From Prinsepia uniflora (Eukaryota; Streptophyta; Magnoliopsida; Rosales; Rosaceae), in assembly GCA_032719365.1 (NCBI GenBank), contig CM064871.1, positions 59,718,416 through 59,782,415 on the forward strand: DNA of 64,000 nt. Direction: 5' to 3'. A program made the translations under genes and the position numbers. This document shows, piece after piece, positions 22,681 to 34,981 of the stretch. Within the stretch, counting starts at the first letter, position 1, and the number at the start of each line of letters is the position of its first letter. The notes below the pieces were generated by a model that saw nothing but the letters and a program-made list of their open reading frames with translations, searched no databases and was not told the origin of the DNA.

Positions 22681-25506
22681 GAAACATCTCAGGTCTTTCC
22701 TTGAGGAAGCAATCAAAGCTTTTCTCCAGAAGCAACTACTCTATGAGAATTTTTGGGGCAAGGCACCAATGTCTATCATCCTTTGAGATTCGGTCCATTC
22801 TTCAGCTGAAAGTAGAGGGAAAGTCATCCATCATTCCCGACCTCAAACTCTTGCTCCAGTTTTTGCTCCAGCTCTAGCTCTTTGAAAGGGACTCCGTTGC
22901 AACTCATCATACCTAACTTTAGCTCCTTATTTTCTTTTCGGAGCAAATTTATGGGGGCATATGATAGCAAACACCATTCAAGCCTCAAATAGCAGGATTT
23001 CCACCCTTGTTTAGTTTTCCACTTCCAAAAACTTCCCCAAGTGCTCGAAAGGACTGATGGAAAGTCTGAACCTGCTGGATGACCTTGATAAGCCATAAAA
23101 ACTAGGAAATGGCCTCGAGCAGACTTGGAAGGCAATTCAGGACTTAACTTATTCTCTGAAGGAAAGTCAAACCTCTATTTTGATGTTCTTCTTCAGGATG
23201 GCGGCAATTGTCAAATACACTTGAGCGCTCAGCTACTCCTTGACAAAGCTTTTGGAAGGTCTTCTACCGTCCAAGCTTTTTGAGAATAAAAGTTTCAGTC
23301 TCAACTTATGACCAAAGGAGGAAGTCATTATATTGTCCACTAGCTGGAAAGGCAAAGACGTCAATGGAAAGGCAATCTGATTGCAAACTTTCCATGCCAT
23401 CAATCCTTCGAGTCCCTCAAATGGTATATCCTTCCCTCGAAATGGATTCTAGCTACGCGAACCACCGCACTCCCACAATCAGATGCCTAGAGCTATCATG
23501 AGTATGCAAAAAACGAAGGACTAACAATATATAAGATTTTATATATTGCATCCACAATTGACACAATCTTTGACAATCACTGCCATTCACGCTCCTCATG
23601 TGAGCAAAATACATCATGACAAGGGTCAAGCGCAGCATGACATGTGACCAATCCGAACTACTGGCTTCAACCTCCAATCCAAGCTCAGCGTATGGTGCAT
23701 CTCCATTGGCACTAACATAGGCGCCGTCAAATGCGGCCCCTGCCTGCCTGATGCACCACCCAGTGGCGAACATGTGGAGATGTTTCCTCGGTGATTGGGC
23801 AAAAGCCAACTAACGTTGGCCCACTACTGACCCTCCAACTAAAGCCCGACGCACAAAACCTTCTGTAGCATTCAACTGAAATCTCATCAAGCCAATCTAA
23901 GCCTAACATGTGGTGGTTAATAGCGGCACTAATGGAGCCGCCGACAATGGCGGGCTCCTTCTGCATGATCAACCACTCAAGAGCGAACACGTGTATTCAG
24001 TTCTCGGCTAAAGCACACCAAAAACCACCACATTTATTCCTCGGCAATGAAGAGTTTTGATTCTGTAATAGAAGTTACAAACTGCCATAATTGAATGAGG
24101 GAATAAATTTCGTATCATCAATGGGAGAGTTAATTGGAGGTTACAAACTCCTATATTAGTTGGAGAATTAACCTCAAATGATCCATTAACCAAGTCCAAG
24201 CAAGGAGATACAGTACAGACATATCAGACTCCAACAAAATTTGTCATACACAAGAGCAACGGTAAAATGAAATTGAAGATCAAGCGGAGTCCTACTCCTA
24301 TATATAATGTGACGACCCGTCCCGAATTAACGGGATTAATTAAGGATTAATAACGGATTAGCGAGACTAATCGGGAATTAAACGAGGATTTTCGGACGAG
24401 TAGTTCGAAATGACGATTTTGCCCCTAGAATGGGCGAATCGTTGAATTTCTGTTCAGGCGGTCAAATGGAATTTGGCCGATGACTGTGACGTATTTCGGG
24501 ACGTCACGAGTTCATAGAGAGGTGGCACGCTCGATTCCAACGTTCGAGGAAAAAGTTATGAGTTTTGGAAGTTCGGGGGCAATTTCGTAATTTGGTTAAA
24601 AGGAAGCAAATAGTTGACTTTTGACCCAGGAGGTCCGATGGCCTAGGGCCGAGGACCGTTACGTAGATCAGGACGATATGAATCCATAGACAGGCGGCAC
24701 GTCGAATTCGGACGTTCGACGGAGAAGTTATGGTTCACGGAAGTTCGAAAGTACTATTGCATGAAGTTCGAGACAGCTTGGGTTTTGTCCTAAGTGGGGC
24801 CCAGATATTTGTCATTGGACCAATGGATGAGTGACAAGTGTTACCCATCCACTGGCCATCAGTTCCCATTCATGCATATCCTCCCCTTCCTTCATAGATC
24901 ATTTTTCCCCATTCCCAAACAAACCCGATCAAAACTATCACCCCAAATCCAAACCCTTACCCTATGATCTTGGTTGTGAGACCCTGAGAGTGAGAGGAGT
25001 GTTGGTTGATGATGGTGGCAGGCAGGAAGCAACGCCGCCGTGGACGGCGGCCATAAACCCGAGCAAGTACCCAGTAAGACCCATTTTCATCTTTATTTTG
25101 ATTTCGACGTTATGGATGCGTTTGGATGATTAGGAGATGTTGTAACGACCCGTCCCAAATTCCATGATTAGATTAGTGACTAATCACGATTAGTGAGGCT
25201 AATCCGTGATTAGTAGAGCGAGATCGGACGAACGATGCGAAATGACCGTTTTGCCCCTGGTAGTGGCAAAACGTTGACTTTTCAATCGGGCGGTCAAATG
25301 GACTTTGACCGATGACCGTGACGTAGTTCGTGACGTCACGAGTTCATAGATAGGTGGCACGTTCAATTCCGACGTTCGAGGAAGAAGTTATGACGTTCGG
25401 AAGTTTAGGGGCATTTTGGTAATTTGGGTGAAGTGACGTGGACCAATGGGAGCTTGACACGTGGCACCTGTCAGAGTCTGACATGTCAGACCTGACAGCT
25501 GTCAGA

Positions 25507-25537
25507 TGACGTCATGCTGACGTCAGCGATGACGTCA
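25507..25537. promoter_or_regulatory. Triple TGACGTCA cluster in the 5' LTR of C
   Basis: Three copies of the 8-bp palindrome TGACGTCA lie at 25507-25514, 25518-25525 and 25530-25537. Just upstream are TGACATGTCA, TGACAGCTGTCA and an ACACGTGGC G-box/ABRE. TGACG and ACGTG are known bZIP sites (TGA and ABF classes). The cluster is repeated in the 3' LTR at 30832-30862. Promoter activity is inferred. Confidence 0.55.
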
Positions 25538-26249
25538 GCAGGTACTGTATCGGCGTGTGAAGCCCACGCGCAGCCACTTCAGGCGGCGCGTGAGGGCGCG
25601 TGGCAGGGAATCTGGGGAAGGTTCCAACATACGGAATCTTCTATTCGATGTAACGAACATTTTGAGACTGATTTCGTGTCGATCGGACACCGTCTCGATA
25701 TGTTTCGGGGCATCGGAAGGTTTAGGTTCGGGATTAAAAATAGTTAAAAATACGGGAAAATTACGGGGCTTTAGTGGGAGGTTAATTAAGTAGTTAGTAA
25801 CCTTCTATTACGATTTGGACAGGTTTGGGAGTCCCGGTGACGGTGATCGGCTCGGGGAGCCGTATGGCACGCAAATCGAGGCGGCAGCTCGGACGGTCTG
25901 TGAGTGGACCTTGTTTTCTAAATTGGTGCATGCATAAATGTTTATTATATGTTTTATTACTTGTTTGATGATGCCATGGGTGCATTTGTATGTGGTTACG
26001 TATAAGCACGTATTTTGAGGTTTCGGCCTTATACGGTGTTTATACGGGTCTGTATTTCTTTATTGATTTAAATGAACTGAATTTGGATTTCAAAATGATA
26101 AACTCGGGTATGAGACCCATTTGGTTTTGTCTCGGGCATATGACCTCAGATTCCGGGCACGGTGCCCAGTTGGTGTCCTATGTTCGGGTACGAGACCCAG
26201 TCACTTTACGGTTTTGATTTCAGGTCAGGGAACCTTAAATGGATTCCCA

Positions 26250-26480
26250 GGTTCATGACGGTTTATGGGAACCGGCATGAACCCTTGTTATGGTATTATG
26301 GTTCATGACGGTTTATGGGAACCGGCATGAACCCTTGTTGGTTATTACGGTACATGACGGTTTATGGGAACCGGCATGTTACCTGGTTATGTTATTACGG
26401 TACATGACGGTTTATGGGAACCGGCATGTTACCTGATTATGGATATTATGGATCATGACGGTTCAGGGGAACCAGTCATG
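26250..26480 (+). repeat. Five-unit 50-bp tandem array in the LTR
   Basis: Units start near 26250, 26300, 26349, 26399 and 26450 with GGTTCATGACGG or close variants. Each holds an inverted pair (GGTTCATG ... CATGAACC, or TACATG ... CATGTTA). The same array occurs in the 3' LTR at 31575-31805 and, with fewer units, in solo LTRs B and E. Confidence 0.9.
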
Positions 26481-27248
26481 AATGTTAATGTTATGTATAT
26501 ATATGTTCGTCTACCTTCCTTTACTTCTATTATCTCCTCCGGGGAGGGTCGTTGGCCTGGGTGGACCCCGGAGTAGTCACGGAGCACCGACTGAGTGGAG
26601 TCACCCCCCAGTTGGGTTCCTTACTCTCAGGAAGGCTATGATTACTATTACCTCGGGTAGGGTCAGTGGTCTACGGACATTGATCTTGACTTTGAGAAGA
26701 CTCGGATTGAGACCTGGGTAGCACGCGCGTAGCTTTGGATACCGTGACAGGATTGGTTGTGTGACTTATATATATGTATGTGATGGATATATGATATATG
26801 ATATGTGGTGTGTACAGGTGTGCACAGGATTTGGGCAGTGGCCCGTATGGTCGTTTTTATTGTGGTCCTTTCGACCTTAGTTTATATCTGCTTTGGGCTT
26901 AGTCCCACATATGGTTGTTTTGGATAAATGGTTTTCGAATGCATGCATGCTTTTTAGTGGAGGGTACAAATGTCTTCCTTATTAAATGTTTTTATAAACT
27001 CTTGTTTTGTCCACTCACAGTTTTTAATGTTTTGACTGCCCTTCAGGTTGACATCGGCCCTTCAGGTTGACATCGGATGTGGACTGTAGCAGAGACCGAG
27101 ATATCACATACCTCCTCCGGATCCTGGCGTACTCTGATAGCCCGGGAGGGCAAAGGTCGGAAATATCCCTTGTCTGACACTTCGTGTCAGACGGGAGCAG
27201 GGTCATCCCGCACTAATCCCGGGGGGATTGGGATGGGTCCTGTCAGCG

Positions 27249-27260
27249 TGGTATCAGAGC
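27249..27260 (+). promoter_or_regulatory. Primer-binding site of element C (initiator Met tRNA)
   Basis: TGGTATCAGAGC, three bases after the 5' LTR. This is the standard plant initiator-methionine tRNA primer site used by many Ty1 and Ty3 elements to start minus-strand synthesis. Confidence 0.9.
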
Positions 27261-30200
27261 GTAGGATTGCTCATAAGATGCTTATCAGAGCGGGGTTGTC
27301 TCTATTCGAGCAACCGCGGAGCTCTTGGAGTATGTATGCTAGTCGAGGATGTGATATCTCATTGGGCTGCAGTCCGTGGTCAACCTGATTGACGGGGTGT
27401 CGGTACGATAGTTAGTAGGATTGGCAAGCCTTGGTTCGGCACTCGATGCCGGGGTTGCCATGGTTCTGTCAGAGTTGGCAGTGTGGAACCCTACGGAAGG
27501 CTTAACGTAGTATTACGTTAGAGTTTTGGATCGTGAGACGGTTAGTTGGGATCGTCTTCACGATGTCGTAGGATCGATTCCGACGACTGGTTAGGAGTGT
27601 GACCATTAGATGGTCAGATTATGTTGAGTTAAATGGATTTACTGCAGTCGGCAGTTAGTTGTCGGTTTCGGGGAATCCTAGTTGGATTGTCGGTAGGATT
27701 GGATTGACGTTTTTACGATGTCAAGACCGCGGGGTCGGTCAGGTTGTTGATGTTACTGCTTTTCGCAGGTGGGTTCAGGGGAACTCTAGGTGTGATCGTG
27801 GAACCCTACCGTATGTGTATGGTTCGGAAATGGGAGTTGACTGGTGGTTTGACTTGGACGACTATTCGGATTTGGATTCGTTAGTCGGTCTAGTCATGTC
27901 AGCTTGTGTTGGGACTGCACTTCACAGTCAGGGTTGTACGTATCGGTTAGACCGAGTTGGTTGTCGTGCTACTTCAGTTGTGGGTCGGTGCAACTAAGGT
28001 CGTGGATGACCTGGTAGACGACAATGGTTTAGTCAAGTTACGACAGGATAGAGATTGTTGGACAAGTTACCAGGGTTGGTACTTGTCGATGGAATCCCTG
28101 AGTGGGATACAGGGTAGTTGGTACGGGCTGTTGATTCCGTTGGATGCGAATCTCGATAGCGAGGTCTGGTAGTTAGGTATGCACGAGGTTGTGGCAGACG
28201 CTACTATCGATGGACTTAGTCGAGTCACATCAGGTCGGGTAGACTCAGGTAGTCGTGACGATGATACGGGGTGCGTGAGTAACGCATATGTACGAGCAGT
28301 GATTCTGGATTCGACTCGGTTACGGCTGAGTGCGATCGCAGAATGAGTTGGGGACGTTCGGGGAGCGTTTCCTTTTCCCGTATGAGCTGTCAGGGTGACT
28401 GTACCCAGAGTTGTCGGGTACGAGAGAGGCAGAGTTTCTCCTATTCGAGCAGAGGTACGGGGTCGTCGTTCGGTATGAGCGGAGATCCAGGATTATCTGA
28501 TTTGCACACTTTGTGCTGATGCTGACAGGTGATGATACTGGTACTAGTGCTGGTGCTGGTGCCGGTGATCGTGATGACGATGAGTCACGAGTCGGGATGT
28601 GGCTCTGACGAGATGGGCATATGTTCGGTATCTGTGGTTCCAGAGTGGACCTCAGATAAGGTTAAAGTGGTTAAGGGACACGTGGTTGATGTCCGGGTAT
28701 GTAACACTGATCGTGTATTGGTTGGTGGACCCGGGATTTGTTCTGAATCATCAGGAGGAGATGAGTATATCGAAGTTAAATAACTGAGATTTCTCATTTT
28801 CTACTTGGTGGCAGACGGTGTTAGGTTACATGACGTGGTGAGTGCAGCGAGTGTTGTTTGCATTCACGTAGGATGGATTATTCGATCATTCTTGATTTTT
28901 CCTCGGTGGAATGACAAGGATCGATACGAGGTAATCAGTGGTAACCCACAGTCTCGGCGTGTCTCGTCGTTGACTAATCTGTTTAGATGTGGGGAATGGT
29001 TGAGGACTTTGGACGTCGTGACGATCGGGGATCGTGACGTCTATGGTCGGTTGACGTAATGTTGGATCTGGATCGTGATTTGGATATCCAGATAGGTGGA
29101 GAGTTTATTACTCTTACTTGGATGTTGAGTGAAGCATGATGGGACTGAACTTCTTTTCGAGGTAAATCCCATATGGCTTATTACTCGCCTGAGTAGTTGT
29201 CCGATGAGTAGGTGTCTGACGAGGTCGGATTTTGTCTGACCTAGTGTTGTGTTGATGTTGGGATTGACTTCCCTATGAAGTCAATCGATCGTATTGTGGT
29301 AATCGGTTGAGCAGGTAACCGATAGGGTTGGTTTTGGTATGTCTCGGTAGACGTGAACGATATTTCAGGTTTCGGAATCAGATTTCTAGATGACGATTTA
29401 GGATTTGATTTTGGAACTTGAAAGAGGATTTCTGGAGTTGGGGTTTGGAATCGGATTCTGGGTGACGATTCAGGATTTGATTCTAGAGCTTGACTGTGGA
29501 TTTTATTTTTATGGATTTGGGTTCGGAATGGTTATTCCTAATACTAGTTTACAGAATGATGATTTCGGATTCGAATTTGGACAGGATTATGGATATGATT
29601 TCTGGGTTTGGATTCGGGATTTCTCACGAAATTTCGGATTCGGATTCGGATTTGGGAATAGATGATGGGTTGGAGTTTCGATTTGTCTAATGCTAGATTG
29701 GACGAATGAACTCCATAATTGAAACGTGATTGGCTATGACCTAGGTGGTTGTAAGCTAATTGATGGGTAGATGTACGTACTTTGTACGTTGTTCAAGGTA
29801 CGATACTAGGCAGACTTGTCGTGCCTGGTGACGGTATATAGGAGATACCGGTGGTGCGTTGGAGAGCGTATTGGTAGTCGGATTGGTTCTGATACCATTG
29901 GATTAGTCGGGGTCGTGGACTGGACATTGGATACTGTGCGGTGGGTCATGGTATTTTTGATGGATCTAGTTACACACAGGTCGAGTGAAATGCTTGTGGT
30001 TAGTGTAACCACGAGTGTGTGTCTTATAAGTTTGCGACTGACGACTGTCAAGTGCTGATAGTTTGTCGGAGGTGTCAGCGTGAATCGTTGAGTGATTGGT
30101 AACTCCCAGTGGGAGCAGACGTCAGGATATCTTAGTGATTGAGTAAGGAACCGTAGAGTTGTTTGTGTCAGCGAAAGGGTAGATTTGACAAGTGGGTCGA

Positions 30201-30430
30201 TCATAGGATACTTGGGCTACTCTGATACTGACAGGTGGTGTCAGTTCGGAGCGTACGACTTCTGCTATTCGACGTGGTCGAATGTAGACGAGGCGACATG
30301 AGCGTTAGTGGTACGTCGGGCTGTAGACGAGTAAGTATTGTTCTGGTTAGTGGGTGTACTAGCGTACACGTGTTGCGCGGTAGGTCGATTTTACTTTCCA
30401 CGAGGGAACGGTTGAGTTTAGGTCGGTTGG
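27261..30430 (+). other. Non-coding interior of element C
   Basis: I read no gag zinc knuckle, protease, RT, RNase H, integrase or chromodomain motif in any frame, and no frame exceeds about 130 codons. A section at 29360-29670 is rich in GGATTTGG/GGATTCGG words, giving G- and F-rich frames of low complexity. Whether this DNA is decayed gag-pol or captured host sequence cannot be told by eye. Confidence 0.75.
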
Positions 30431-30464
30431 AATTTCGAGGACGAAATTAATTAAGGAGGGAAGG
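30431..30464 (+). promoter_or_regulatory. Pre-PPT inverted repeat and polypurine tract of C
   Basis: AATTTCGAGGACGAAATT at 30431-30448 has 7-bp inverted arms around AGGA. The polypurine tract AAGGAGGGAAGG follows at 30453-30464 and the 3' LTR starts at 30466. The tract primes plus-strand synthesis. The same pair of motifs ends elements X and Y, tying the three to one replication machinery. Confidence 0.85.
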
Positions 30465-30465
30465 T

Positions 30466-32570
30466 TGTAACGACCCGTCCCAAATTCCATGATTAGATTA
30501 GTGACTAATCACGATTAGTGAGGCTAATCCGTGATTAGTAGAGCGAGATCGGACGAACGATGCGAAATGACCGTTTTGCCCCTGGTGGTGGCAAAATGTT
30601 GACTTTTCAATCGGGCGGTCAAATGGACTTTGACCGATGACCGTGACGTAGTTCGTGACGTCACGAGTTCATAGATAGGTGGCACGTTCAATTCCGACGT
30701 TCGAGGAAGAAGTTATGACGTTCGGAAGTTTAGGGGCATTTTGGTAATTTGGGTGAAGTGACTTGGACCAATGGGAGCTTGACACGTGGCACCTGTCAGA
30801 GTCTGACATGTCAGACCTGACAGCTGTCAGATGACGTCATGCTGACGTCAGCGATGACGTCAGCATGTACTGTATCGGCGCGTGAAGCCCACGCGCAGCC
30901 ACTTCAGGCGGTGCGTGAGGGCGCGTGGCAGGGAATCTGGGGAAGGTTCCAACATACGGAATCTTCTATTCGATGTAACGAACATTTTGAGACTGGTTTC
31001 GTGTCGATCGGACACCGTCTCGATATGTTTCGGGGCATCGGAAGGTTTAGGTTCGGGATTAAAAATAGTTAAAAATACGGGAAAATTACGGGGCTTTAGT
31101 GGGAGGTTAATTAAGTAGTTAGTAACCTTCTATTACGATTTGGACAGGTTTGGGAGTCCCGGTGACGGTGATCGGCTCGGGGAGCCGTATGGCACGCAAA
31201 TCGAGGCGGCAGCTCGGACGGTCTGTGAGTGGACCTTGTTTTCTAAATTGGTGCATGCATAAATGTTTATTATATGTTTTATTACTTGTTTGATGATGCC
31301 ATGGGTGCATTTGTATGTGGTTACGTATAAGCACGTATTTTGAGGTTTCGGCCTTATACGGTGCTTATACGGGTCTGTATTTCTTTATTGATTTAAATGA
31401 ACTGAATTTGGATTTCAAAATGATAAACTCGGGTATGAGACCCATTTGGTTTTGTCTCGGGCATATGACCTCAGATTCCGGGCATGGTGCCCAGTTGGTG
31501 TCCTATGTTCGGGTACGAGACCCAGTCACTTTACGGTTTTGATTTCAGGTCAGGGAACCTTAAATGGATTCCCAGGTTCATGACGGTTTATGGGAACCGG
31601 CATGAACCCTTGTTATGGTATTATGGTTCATGACGGTTTATGGGAACCGGCATGAACCCTTGTTGGTTATTACGGTACATGACGGTTTATGGGAACCGGC
31701 ATGTTACCTGGTTATGTTATTACGGTACATGACGGTTTATGGGAACCGGCATGTTACCTGATTATGGATATTATGGATCATGACGGTTCAGGGGAACCAG
31801 TCATGAATGTTTATGTTATGTATATATATGTTCGTCTACCTTCCTTTACTTCTATTATCTCCTCCGGGGAGGGTCGTTGGCCTGGGTGGACCCCGGAGTA
31901 GTCACGGAGCACCGACTGAGTGGAGTCACCCCCCAGTTGGGTTCCTTACTCTTAGGAAGGCTATGATTACTATTACCTCGGGTAGGGTCAGTGGTCTACG
32001 GACATTGATCTTGACTTTGAGAAGACTCGGATTGAGACCTGGGTAGCACGCGCGTAGCTTTGGATACCGTGACAGGATTGGTTGTGTGACTTATATATAT
32101 GTATGTGATGGATATATGATATATGATATGTGGTGTGTACAGGTGTGCACAGGATTTGGGCAGTGGCCCGTATGGTCGTTTTTATTGTGGTCCTTTCGAC
32201 CTTAGTTTATATCTGCTTTGGGCTTAGTCCCACATATGGTTGTTTTGGATAAATGGTTTTCGAATGCATGCATGCTTTTTAGTGGAGGGTACAAATGTCT
32301 TCCTTATTAAATGTTTTTATAAACTCTTGTTTTGTCCACTCACAGTTTTTAATGTTTTGACTGCCCTTCAGGTTGACATCGGCCCTTCAGGTTGACATCG
32401 GATGTGGACTGTAGTAGAGACCGAGATATCACATACCTCCTCCGGATCCTGGCGTACTCTGATAGCCCGGGAGGGCAAAGGTCGGAAATATCCCTTGTCT
32501 GACACTTCGTGTCAGACGGGAGCAGGGTCATCCCGCACTAATCCCGGGGGGATTGGGATGGGTCCTGTCA
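30466..32570 (+). repeat. 3' LTR of element C
   Basis: Same length as the 5' LTR and about 99.4 percent identical by my count. Differences include CCTGGTGGTGG versus CCTGGTAGTGG near 30585 and GACTTGG versus GACGTGG near 30765. Confidence 0.95.
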
Positions 32571-34856
32571 GATGTTTAGTAGGTTTTTAGGATAGTTTTA
32601 AGATGAATTTTGGTGGTGGTTAGTGGCTGAGAATCCGTGGGGAGGTGTTTGAAAAACTGGACCATGAGGAAGGAATCAAACCGTTAGGATTTATACGTTT
32701 TCTCTTAGATTTCTTGATTGGAATGGATAGGAAATGAGAAAATAGGAATTTAGGGATTGGATTGGAAGCAAACGGACGAAAAATGAGGATTGGAGAGGCC
32801 TAGACCAGTCACGCCGGTCCAGTTGAAGAACCTGAACCGAACTGGCCGGTCTGGACCGGTTCACTCGGTGAGGAAGAAAACTGTAGCCAAAGCGTGATGC
32901 CCACGCACAGGCCATTCCTTGGGCACGTGACGGCACGTGACAGGGTTTTTGGGGATGTCTTCAACACGTGAAATCATCTATTCTATGTAACGAACATTTT
33001 GGGACTGGTTTCGTGTCAGTCAGACATCGTTTCGATATAGTTTGGGACGTCTGAAGGTTTAGGTTCGCGTTTAAAAATAGCTAGAAAATCGGGAAAATTA
33101 TGGGACTTCAATGAGAGGTTAATGAGGCTATTAGTAACCCTCTAAATTAATTTGGACAGGTTCGGGAATCCCGGAGGTGACATTTGGCCAGGGAGACGTT
33201 TTGGCACGCGTATCGAGGCGCGGCTTCGGACGATCTGTGAGTGGACCCTTCTTTCGAAACTGACGCATGCATAAATGTTTTATAATAGTTTTATAACATG
33301 TTTTGTGATGCCATGAGTGCATTTATTTGTGGTAGCCTATGATTTACATATTTGCACGTATTTCGAGATTTTTGGTTTTATACGATACTTATACGTGGTA
33401 GGTTTTCAACGAGGGTTTAATAAATGGATTTTGGATTTGGAAATATGAACTTGGGCATAAGGCCCATTTGATTTACGAACTCTCGAACTTGGAGTCCATT
33501 TGATTTGACGAGGAATCGGACCGAGGTCCATTTGAGTTATACGATCGGACCGAGGGTCCTGTTGATTTATGATCCGGGCTTTAGGCTCATTTGGTTGTAA
33601 TATCGGACTGGAGGCCCAGTTGACTGTAGTGTTGGTATTGAGGCCTTATTGGTTATGAAATTGGGCTTGAGGCCCCGTTCCTTTACGGTTCGGGCTTGAG
33701 GCCCAGTTAGCTGTGGTATCGGGTTTGAGGCCTAGTTGAATGTAACATCGGGCTTGAGTCCCAGTTCGGTTTATGAAATGAGAATTCGAGCATGAGACCC
33801 TGTTTAGGCCAAGGCCTGTGAAATGGATTTGAATCGGATTCGAGGAATCCCATTGAGATGAATCAGGTATAAGACCCAGTTGAAAAGTATTTTGAGAAAG
33901 AAAGAAAGAGATTTGAAAATGAATATGAACCCTCCATATATTTATATGGTCTCCTCCAGACGTAGACCTAGAGAGTCACGATCCATAGACCAGAATGGGT
34001 ATCCCCATAGGGATTCTGTTCCAGGAGTGGGGGTTACGATTTATGTTGTGGTCCCGGACCAGATTCCAAAGAGATGTGTGGACTAGACCTAGAGAGAGAG
34101 CTCGGACTGGATCCAGAGATTGAGCCTCCCAGATGGAGAATTCTTGGGAGAAGACTCAGAGTGAGACCCCGAGTAGTGTGCACACTAGTATAGATATGAT
34201 GATATCGTGTCATATATCGGGGATGTGTTCCCTATGGGTTGTGTGCCCCGAGTTGGCATCTTCTCGGAAGTGTCGCGGATGAGTTATACGTATGTTGATA
34301 CGTATAAGGTTTGATGGAAAAGTGATTTGAGGGCAGAGACCCTGTGTTCCATGTTTTAGAAAGTGCTTTGGGGCGAGACCCCGTATTCAATGTTTTGAAG
34401 ATTGGTTTTGGGCTGAGACCCACGTACGTTGATTTGGGCTGAGTTCCCACATGTAATGGTTTATGGTTTTTAAGGTTGTGATTTCGGGTCGGGGGCCGAA
34501 ATGGTTTTATGGGTCATGACGGTTTGTGGGAACCGGGCATGAACCCTTGAATGATTTTGAGAATACGTCTGATAAATGAAATGGTTTTATGAACGTTTTG
34601 ATAAACAATTTTTGAATGCATGCATATGATTTTATTGAAGAGCATAAATGTCTTTTGTTGAAATATGTTTTAATAAAATGTAATTTTGTCCACTCACGGC
34701 TTTTAATGTTTTAAGGCCCTTCAGGTTGATCGCGGATACGAGCTGTAGCAGAGACGAGACATCACACTCCTCCTCCTACGATCCTGACGTACTCTGATAG
34801 CCCCGGCAGAGATGCGTCCCACGTTAATCCCGGGGGATTTGGGACGGGTCCTGACA

Positions 34857-34981
34857 TATAATTTATCGGGACCACAATACAAATTACATCCCTTAGGATT
34901 CCCTGAATTCCTAAGCGATGTGGGGGCATTTGTGGAATCCAAGATCACCGGAAGAATGTGGAGCTGCCACGTGGCCCATAA
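34857..34981 (+). mobile_element. 3' end of element Z interior and start of its 3' LTR
   Basis: TATAA at 34857 is the target duplication of solo LTR B. Z's interior then runs to about 34918. TGTGGGGGCATTTGTGG at 34919 opens Z's 3' LTR, matching 20188 onward, until CCCATAA at 34981, where element Y is inserted. In the 5' LTR the same CCCATAA continues TTTCTGG. The rest of Z's 3' LTR was not found beyond Y. Confidence 0.7.

Larger units (their letters stand above)
20691..24307 (+). mobile_element. Non-coding interior of element Z
   Basis: The interior holds a GTTCATC-rich tandem region (20726-21030), the hairpin-unit minisatellite (21130-22680), and then about 1.6 kb of unrecognised sequence. 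No gag, protease, RT, RNase H or integrase motif is readable. Frames such as 20708-21385 and 23453-23809 (minus) have no recognisable domain. After removal of solo LTR B, the interior continues at 34862 for about 57 bp into the 3' LTR, so Z is a non-autonomous element of the LARD/TRIM kind. The family name is unknown. Confidence 0.6.
25141..27245 (+). repeat. 5' LTR of element C
   Basis: It runs from TGTAACGACCCGTCCC to GGATGGGTCCTGTCA. Order inside: TTGACC/TGACG-rich block, five TGAC-GTCA palindromes, the GATGTAACGAACATTTTGAG block, the CTGTGAGTGGAC block, a five-unit 50-bp array at 26250-26480, a GCATGCATGC block, then the GTCCACTCACAG block. The ORFs within it recur identically in the 3' LTR and are not genes. 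Confidence 0.95.
25141..32570 (+). mobile_element. Complete non-autonomous LTR retrotransposon C, 7.43 kb
   Basis: Two LTRs of identical length (2105 bp, 25141-27245 and 30466-32570) flank a 3220-bp interior. Target duplications GATGT at 25136-25140 and 32571-32575 are exact. By eye I count 12 substitutions and no indel between the LTRs, about 0.6 percent, so insertion is recent. A primer site pairs with initiator Met tRNA, and a polypurine tract is intact. The interior has no frame above about 130 codons and no gag or pol motif, so movement would need proteins from an autonomous Ty3-type relative (inference from the 3' sequences). It is inserted in solo LTR B. Confidence 0.95.
24308..34856 (+). 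mobile_element. Solo LTR B, 3.1 kb, split by element C
   Basis: It starts TGTGACGACCCGTCCC at 24308 and ends GGGACGGGTCCTGACA at 34856, with TATAA target duplications at 24303-24307 and 34857-34861. Removing C and one copy of its target duplication leaves 24308-25140 plus 32576-34856, 3114 bp. That is in the size range of LTRs D, E and F and has the same block order. The GTGAGTGGAC block at about 33236 and the GTCCACTCAC block near 34689 are both present. A tandem array of GGGCTTGAGGCCCAGTT-like units lies at about 33420-33870. No internal region accompanies it. Confidence 0.92.

Noticed and set aside
25514..26721. ORFs of 70-79 codons repeated at 30839-32046
   Set aside because: They lie in the two LTRs of element C and are identical because the LTRs are. 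No known protein family, and they overlap one another in different frames.
29360..29670. Glycine/phenylalanine-rich frames in element C
   Set aside because: Caused by GGATTTGG/GGATTCGG low-complexity words. Both frames are short and lack a start context or known family.
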